Of a stretch of DNA of 64,000 nucleotides, positions 58,380 to 64,000 are shown piece by piece. The DNA lies in NCBI RefSeq assembly GCF_022201045.2, contig NC_068557.1, positions 22,979,501-23,043,500 on the forward strand, given 5' to 3'. The stretch is from Citrus sinensis (lineage: Eukaryota > Streptophyta > Magnoliopsida > Sapindales > Rutaceae). Position 1 is the first letter of the stretch. Each line of letters opens with the position of its first letter. The position numbers and the translations under genes were made by a program. The notes beneath the pieces were generated by a model. It saw only the letters and a list, made by a program, of their open reading frames with translations, searched no databases and had not been told where the DNA came from.

Positions 58380-61300
58380 ATGCATGGTCGTAGGTCATTA
58401 TTACCTAATCTTGAACCTATAGACCTGGAATTAGAAAAAACACTTCGCACACACAAACACGTTAAAAATAAAATGGATTTACAAGCACCACAGGAGAGGC
58501 CATTTAAGGACTATTTTAGTCCCTTAGCTAATTTGAGCACGTCATGCATAAGATACCCAAATGTAGCTGCTAGGAGTTTTGAATTAAAACCTAGTGTGTT
58601 AAATTGTCTCCCTACATTTTATGGCCTAGAAAATGAGGATCCATATAATCATTTGAATGATTTTCATGCCATTTGTCAAACATTCAAATATGAGAATTTT
58701 TCAGATGATGATGTTAAACTTAGACTATTCCCATTTTCTTTAAAAGATAGAGCTCGTTCATGGTTAAATACTTTACCTGCTAATAGCATTTCATCATGGG
58801 AACAAATGGTAACGAAATTTTTGAATAAATATTTCCCAGTGCATAAAACCAACGCTATTCGCAGGGAAATCTCGGAGTTTACCCAGAGAGAGGACGAGCA
58901 ATTTTTCGAAACATGGGAGCGATTCAATGGGCTACTCTTGAAGTGTCCACATCATGGGTACGAGAAATGGCATCAATGCCAATACTTTTTGGAGGGATTA
59001 CTACCAAATGTGCAAGAATGGCTAATGGCAACAAGTGGAGGAGAGCTAATGTCAAAAAGTGCATCAGAAATTTGGGAGTTTTTCCAGCGACAAGCGGACA
59101 ATTCCCAACAACGGAGTCGATCACTCAGGAATACTAGAAGGATTAAAGGAGTGAATGAGGTTCACATTGGTGAGTCAACTTCGGGAATCAAAGAAGTCAA
59201 GGAGATGGTTGAAGGTCTTGCTCGACAAATAGCATCCTTATCGACTGCTAAATCAACAGAATCACATGACCCTGACTCATATCCAGATCAAGCCAATGCC
59301 ATAGGTGTAATGAGAAAGCCATCTAATTACAACCCATACTCCAACACATATAACTCTGGATGGAGAGACCACCCCAATTTTTCATGGTCTCAAGGATTCC
59401 AACAGAATGGACCAGCAGCTCCAGCTCCACCAATGCAACAAATTCCTCAAAATCCTCAAGCCTCTCAGCCCCCATTTAGACCATTCAATCAGAACCAGAA
59501 CCACTCTCAACCTAGACCATGGGAGGATGCATTCCAGAATTTTAGGAATGTTACTCACTCCACGATTGAGCAACAGAACCGCACCATTGATGGACTACGA
59601 AATGAGTTGAGAGCGGGCTTCAACTCACAAGCCCAATCAGTTTCAAGCCTTGAGAAGATGGTGGGACAACTTGCTTCTTCAGTTCAGACCTTGGCAATGA
59701 CTGTTGAGAAAGGCAAGTTTCCAAGTCAACCAGTGCCTAATCCTAAAGGAGTACATGAAGCAAGTACCAGTTCACCACAGCAGCATGGAGAGGTCAAAGC
59801 AGTTATGACCTTGCGAAAAGGAAAAGAAGTCGACAACAAAGTGGAGATGCCGGTAACCAAAGAAAATCAAATTGTACCTGTGAATGTTGAAGACTCATCA
59901 CCGGAGGAGAAAGAAGAAACCAACCCACGAGAATACGTTCCGAAAGCTCCATTTCCTCAAAGGTTAGCGAAAGGAAAGAAGGGAAAATCCACAGGTGAGA
60001 TTCTCGAAATCTTCAAACAGGTAAGTGTTAATATCCCTTTGCTTGATGCTATTAAACAAGTTCCATCTTATGCCAAGTTTCTTAAAGACCTTTGTACTAA
60101 AAAGAGAAATATGCATGTTCAAAAGAAGGCATTTTTAACAGAAAACGTTAGTTCTATACTCCAACATAAAATTCCTTTAAAATGCAAAGACCCTGGCTCC
60201 CCCACTATCTCATGTAGTATAGGGAACCACACAATTGAGAATGCTTTGTTGGATTTAGGAGCTAGTGTAAATTTGTTGCCTTACTCTGTGTTTGTGAAAC
60301 TTGGACTGGGAGAATTACACCCAACTCCAGTGGTGTTACAGCTTGCAGATCGGTCCACGAAAATACCTCGTGGTATTGTGGAGGACGTGCTTATCCAGGT
60401 AGACAAGTTTTATTTTCCTGTTGATTTCATTGTAATTGACACTCAACCAATACAGGATTCAAGGAAGCACATCCCCATTATTCTAGGCCGACCTTTCTTG
60501 GCAACTGCAGATGCTCACATTCAATGCAGGACTGGAAATATGCAGTTGTCTTTCGGCAACATGACTATGGAGCTGAACATCTTCAATATTGCCAAACAAC
60601 CTCACAATGCAGATGATGGAATTGTTGATGTGGATTTAATTGAAGCATTAGTTGATGATACTTTTGTTTCAAACCTTAGTGATGATCCTTTACAAACATG
60701 TTTAACTCACTTTGGTTTTGATTTTGATATTGACAGATCGGTTGATGAGGTCAACGCCCTGCTTGACTCAGCACCATCTATGGACACTAATAAATGGAAG
60801 TCAAGAGTTGAACAACTAGCACCATCAGAGAAGAAACTCATCCCATCATCAGAATCACCACCGAAACTCGAGCTCAAACCATTACCCAACACATTGGAAT
60901 ATGCATTTTTGGGAGAAGAAAGTACTCTACCGGTAATCATCTCATCATCCCTCAATGACGAACAAAAAGGTAAGTTGTTGGATGTTTTAAAAGAGCACAA
61001 AGGAGCATTAGGATGGACCATAGCAGACATCAAAGGTATAAATCCAGTAGACTGCATGCATTACATTCACCTTGATGAAAATGCTAAAACTACTAGGGAG
61101 ATGCAACGTCGGTTAAATCCTAACATGAAAGAAGTTGTTAGAACTGAAGTCCTTAAGCTATTAGATGCAGGTATCATTTACCCCATTTCTGATAGTTCAT
61201 GGGTCAGTCCTGTACAAGTTGTCCCCAAAAAGTCAGGAGTCACAGTAGTTACCAATGCTGATAATGAATTGATACCCACTAGAGTGACTACAGGATGGCG

Positions 61301-63770
61301 TGTATGCATTGATTATAGAAAATTGAATTCTGTCACACGTAAAGACCATTTTCCTTTACCATTTATTGATCAAATGCTTGATAGATTAGCAGGACATGAA
61401 TTTTATTGCTTTCTAGATGGCTACTCAGGATATAATCAGATTCCCATAGCACCAAAAGATCAAGAGAAAACTACTTTCACTTGCCCTTTTGGCACATTTG
61501 CATATAGAAGAATGCCATTTGGATTATGTAATGCACCTGCTACATTTCAACGATGCATGCTAAGCATTTTTTCTGATATGGTTGAACGATTTCTTGAAGT
61601 CTTTATGGATGATTTTTCTGTCTTTGGTGACTCGTTTGATCAATGTTTACATCATCTAACACTAGTTTTGCAGAGATGTGTCGAGAAGAACTTGGTATTA
61701 AATTGGGAGAAATGCCATTTTATGGTAAAACAAGGTATTGTTCTCGGTCACATCATTTCGAGCAAAGGTATTGAGGTTGACAAAGCCAAGGTGGATCTCA
61801 TTTCTAATCTTCCTCCACCCAGAACAGTCAGAGAAGTAAGATCTTTCCTTGGGCATGCTGGTTTCTATAGACGTTTCATTAAAGATTTTAGCAAAGTTTC
61901 TAGACCCTTATGCAATTTACTTGCTAAGGATGTACCTTTTATCTTTAATGATTCATGTCTTATGGCGTTTGAAAAATTAAAACGGTTGTTGACATCATCA
62001 CCCATCATTCAGGCCCCAAACTGGAGCTTACCATTTGAGCTCATGTGTGATGCATCTGATTATGCAGTAGGAGCAGTATTAGGACAAAGAGTTGATCGAA
62101 TTCCCCATGTTATTTACTATGCTAGTATGACATTGAATGATGCACAGTTGAACTATTCAACTACTGAAAAAGAAATGCTAGCAGTAGTGTTTGCATTGGA
62201 AAAATTTCGATCTTATCTCATTGGTTGTAAAATAATTGTGTTCACAGATCATGCTGCTCTTAAATATCTTCTCACAAAGAAAGATGCAAAAGCTAGACTA
62301 ATTCGTTGGGTGTTACTTTTGCAGGAATTTGACTTGGAATTCAAAGATAAGAAAGGGTCAGAAAATGTTGTGGCGGACCATCTCTCTCGTCTTCACTTTG
62401 ACACAATTACAGAGCCATTAATATTAAATGAGTCATTTCCAGATGAACAATTAATGAGTGTGGAAGTATTACCTTGGTATGCTGATATAGTTAATTATCT
62501 TGTTACAGGTAAACTTCCAGAGCATTGGACTAAGCAAGACAAGATCAAATTCTTTGCGGAAATAAAGAATTTCTTTTGGGATGACCCGTATTTGTTCAAG
62601 TATTGTGCAGACCAAATTGTTAGACGATGTGTCCCAGAAAATGAAATTCAGAATATCCTTTCATTCTGCCATGAACAAGCTTGTGGAGGCCATTTCAGTG
62701 CTAAGAAAACAGCGACTAAAGTTTTACAATGTGGTTTCTATTGGCCAACACTATTTCGAGACGCTTACACTTTTTGTTCTTCATGTGATAGGTGTCAACG
62801 AATGGGGAGCATTACACGAAGGAACATGATGCCACTAAATCCAATTTTAGTGGTTGAGATTTTTGACGTATGGGGTATCGACTTCATGGGACCCTTTCCC
62901 CCTTCTTTTGGCCATCAATACATATTGGTTGGTGTTGACTACGTCTCAAAATGGGTAGAAGCAATTCCATGTAGAACCAATGATCACAAGGTGGTGATAG
63001 GATTTTTGAAAAACAACATTGTCTCACGCTTTGGATTCCCTCGAGCAATAATCAGTGATGGTGGTGCCCACTTTTGTAACAAAGCATTCAAAGCACTTTT
63101 GACAAAGTATTCAATCACACACAAAGTGGCGACCCCGTATCATCCGCAAACCAGTGGCCAAGTTGAGATCTCCAATCGAGAAATAAAGCACATATTAGAA
63201 AAGACGGTGAGGCCGGACAGAAAAGATTGGTCATTAAGACTTGATGATGCCTTATGGGCATATAGAACGGCTTTCAAGACCCCGATTGGGATGTCACCCT
63301 ACAGGCTAGTGTATGGAAAAGCTTGCCACCTACCTGTGGAACTCGAGCATCGTGCGTATTGGGCCATCAAGAAATTCAATTTTGACATGCAGCAAGCCAA
63401 CTCAGAAAGAAGATTACAACTGGCAGAACTTGAAGAAATTCGCAATGATGCATACGAAAATGCCAAGATTTACAAGCAACGAATGAAAGTCTTCCATGAC
63501 AAGCACGTTATGAGAAAATCGTTCACTCCAGGTCAGAAAGTGCTTTTATTCAATTCTCGCTTGCACCTATTCCCAGGTAAGTTACGCTCTCGTTGGTCTG
63601 GTCCCTTTATTGTTCATACTGTTTTTCCACATGGGGCAATTGAAATTAAGGACCCAAAGAACGGTGTCACGTTTAAAGTTAATGGTCAAAGATTAAAGCC
63701 ATATCTAGAATACCAACCACGTGGAGAAGACACCGAAATAAATTTGAGTGACCCACCAGATTTGAATTGA
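58380..63770 (+). CDS. Athila-type Gag-Pol polyprotein, uninterrupted
   Basis: 1796 codons from the ATG at 58380 (the frame is open further up, but only from a TTG). In order: Gag (about 85-290, with [15 protein letters not shown] and FLNKYFP; no CCHC knuckle seen), a low-complexity Gln/Pro linker, aspartic protease ([12 protein letters not shown], near 622, where DLGAS replaces the usual D-T/S-G), reverse transcriptase ([11 protein letters not shown] near 972, [11 protein letters not shown], catalytic FMDD near 1075), RNase H ([13 protein letters not shown] near 1222, [11 protein letters not shown]) and integrase. The integrase has the zinc finger HEQACGGHF...CSSCDRC and catalytic [31 protein letters not shown], followed by a C-terminal GPFIV region and no chromodomain. 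No stop or frameshift is visible, so this may be a young insertion. No separate env-like ORF is seen before the window ends. Confidence 0.95.
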   Translation: MHGRRSLLPNLEPIDLELEKTLRTHKHVKNKMDLQAPQERPFKDYFSPLANLSTSCIRYPNVAARSFELKPSVLNCLPTFYGLENEDPYNHLNDFHAICQTFKYENFSDDDVKLRLFPFSLKDRARSWLNTLPANSISSWEQMVTKFLNKYFPVHKTNAIRREISEFTQREDEQFFETWERFNGLLLKCPHHGYEKWHQCQYFLEGLLPNVQEWLMATSGGELMSKSASEIWEFFQRQADNSQQRSRSLRNTRRIKGVNEVHIGESTSGIKEVKEMVEGLARQIASLSTAKSTESHDPDSYPDQANAIGVMRKPSNYNPYSNTYNSGWRDHPNFSWSQGFQQNGPAAPAPPMQQIPQNPQASQPPFRPFNQNQNHSQPRPWEDAFQNFRNVTHSTIEQQNRTIDGLRNELRAGFNSQAQSVSSLEKMVGQLASSVQTLAMTVEKGKFPSQPVPNPKGVHEASTSSPQQHGEVKAVMTLRKGKEVDNKVEMPVTKENQIVPVNVEDSSPEEKEETNPREYVPKAPFPQRLAKGKKGKSTGEILEIFKQVSVNIPLLDAIKQVPSYAKFLKDLCTKKRNMHVQKKAFLTENVSSILQHKIPLKCKDPGSPTISCSIGNHTIENALLDLGASVNLLPYSVFVKLGLGELHPTPVVLQLADRSTKIPRGIVEDVLIQVDKFYFPVDFIVIDTQPIQDSRKHIPIILGRPFLATADAHIQCRTGNMQLSFGNMTMELNIFNIAKQPHNADDGIVDVDLIEALVDDTFVSNLSDDPLQTCLTHFGFDFDIDRSVDEVNALLDSAPSMDTNKWKSRVEQLAPSEKKLIPSSESPPKLELKPLPNTLEYAFLGEESTLPVIISSSLNDEQKGKLLDVLKEHKGALGWTIADIKGINPVDCMHYIHLDENAKTTREMQRRLNPNMKEVVRTEVLKLLDAGIIYPISDSSWVSPVQVVPKKSGVTVVTNADNELIPTRVTTGWRVCIDYRKLNSVTRKDHFPLPFIDQMLDRLAGHEFYCFLDGYSGYNQIPIAPKDQEKTTFTCPFGTFAYRRMPFGLCNAPATFQRCMLSIFSDMVERFLEVFMDDFSVFGDSFDQCLHHLTLVLQRCVEKNLVLNWEKCHFMVKQGIVLGHIISSKGIEVDKAKVDLISNLPPPRTVREVRSFLGHAGFYRRFIKDFSKVSRPLCNLLAKDVPFIFNDSCLMAFEKLKRLLTSSPIIQAPNWSLPFELMCDASDYAVGAVLGQRVDRIPHVIYYASMTLNDAQLNYSTTEKEMLAVVFALEKFRSYLIGCKIIVFTDHAALKYLLTKKDAKARLIRWVLLLQEFDLEFKDKKGSENVVADHLSRLHFDTITEPLILNESFPDEQLMSVEVLPWYADIVNYLVTGKLPEHWTKQDKIKFFAEIKNFFWDDPYLFKYCADQIVRRCVPENEIQNILSFCHEQACGGHFSAKKTATKVLQCGFYWPTLFRDAYTFCSSCDRCQRMGSITRRNMMPLNPILVVEIFDVWGIDFMGPFPPSFGHQYILVGVDYVSKWVEAIPCRTNDHKVVIGFLKNNIVSRFGFPRAIISDGGAHFCNKAFKALLTKYSITHKVATPYHPQTSGQVEISNREIKHILEKTVRPDRKDWSLRLDDALWAYRTAFKTPIGMSPYRLVYGKACHLPVELEHRAYWAIKKFNFDMQQANSERRLQLAELEEIRNDAYENAKIYKQRMKVFHDKHVMRKSFTPGQKVLLFNSRLHLFPGKLRSRWSGPFIVHTVFPHGAIEIKDPKNGVTFKVNGQRLKPYLEYQPRGEDTEINLSDPPDLN

Positions 63771-64000
63771 TTTTTTTTTTCTTTCTTTTCGTTGATTTGA
63801 TTTTGTTTTCGTTCTTTATATTATTCTTTTGCTAATTGAAATTGTTTTTGCATAAGTGTGTTTATTTTACCATTAAGTTTTCTCTTATCATTGTTAATCA
63901 TGAGTCTCATACTTAGACCGTTCCTCCTGAACATTCTTAAACCACTTCAACGTGTCAAAACTCATCTCAAAAGGCAGATTCAATTTTGTAAAACACAACG

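Larger units (their letters stand above)
56621..64000 (+). mobile_element. Athila-type Ty3/gypsy LTR retrotransposon, 5' part to beyond pol
   Basis: 5' LTR 56621-58003, tRNA-Asp primer site 58010-58027, leader, intact Gag-Pol frame 58380-63770, then at least 230 bases of AT-rich 3' sequence. The 3' LTR, polypurine tract and target duplication are off the right edge; the left copy of the target duplication would be CATGG (56616-56620). The domain order (protease, RT, RNase H, integrase without a chromodomain) and the sequence around the protease and RT fit the Athila branch. The element lies inside the minus-strand unit 54400-56620. Confidence 0.95.

Overview
The window is nuclear DNA of a woody eudicot. 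The genes have introns, the protein families are plant-specific (G-type lectin receptor kinase, NPF peptide transporter, plant-type complex I subunit), and plant LINE, Ty1/copia, Athila-type Ty3/gypsy and MULE elements are abundant. A Citrus-like (Sapindales) origin is my guess from overall feel and is not demonstrated. Only part of the DNA is host gene; the rest is transposons, nested transposons and broken gene copies.

Left part (1-12400): a decayed LINE 3' half, a gypsy LTR/leader remnant and an unclassified retroelement-like repeat lead into the last four exons of a sugar-phosphate/phosphate translocator-like gene. An intact single-exon G-type lectin receptor kinase (9076-11613) follows. 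It is bracketed by two copies of a ~450-bp segment, the first of which is the 3' flank of the translocator gene. A broken DUF26 (cysteine-rich receptor) fragment at 13065-13432 lies between inverted repeats like a captured gene fragment. Next to it is a MULE (13801-20085) with ~95-bp terminal inverted repeats, a 9-bp target duplication and a MuDR-type transposase killed by two in-frame stops.

Lectin cluster, continued (20517-24060): a second lectin paralogue has lost its membrane and kinase parts and now predicts a secreted 457-residue protein; a third is a heavily deleted pseudogene. A nearly complete LINE (24135-31519, minus strand, 17-bp target duplication) sits in the 3' flank of the third copy and is itself split by a solo LTR (26259-27720, 5-bp target duplication) of the same Athila family that closes the window.

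Middle (31537-39500): mostly gene-poor DNA, plus two ordinary genes, the complex I subunit NDUFB7/B18 (minus) and a two-exon short-chain dehydrogenase (plus).

Right part (39500-64000): a 5'-truncated copia remnant, then a rearranged, partial copy of the next gene pair (CDK 3' end, NPF 5' end), then the intact pair itself. The pair is a seven-exon CDK-like kinase with unusual cyclin-binding and T-loop residues (minus) and a five-exon NPF8.3/PTR2-like peptide transporter (plus), sharing a ~1-kb divergent promoter region. An AT-rich spacer follows, then an unrecognised minus-strand element (about 54400-56620) with a promoter carrying duplicated 37-bp boxes. An Athila-type retrotransposon has inserted into it; its 5' LTR, tRNA-Asp primer binding site and complete 1796-residue Gag-Pol frame are present, and its 3' LTR lies beyond the window. 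The host genes are not one pathway; the area reads as a receptor-gene cluster and a tandem duplication shaped by repeated transposon insertion.
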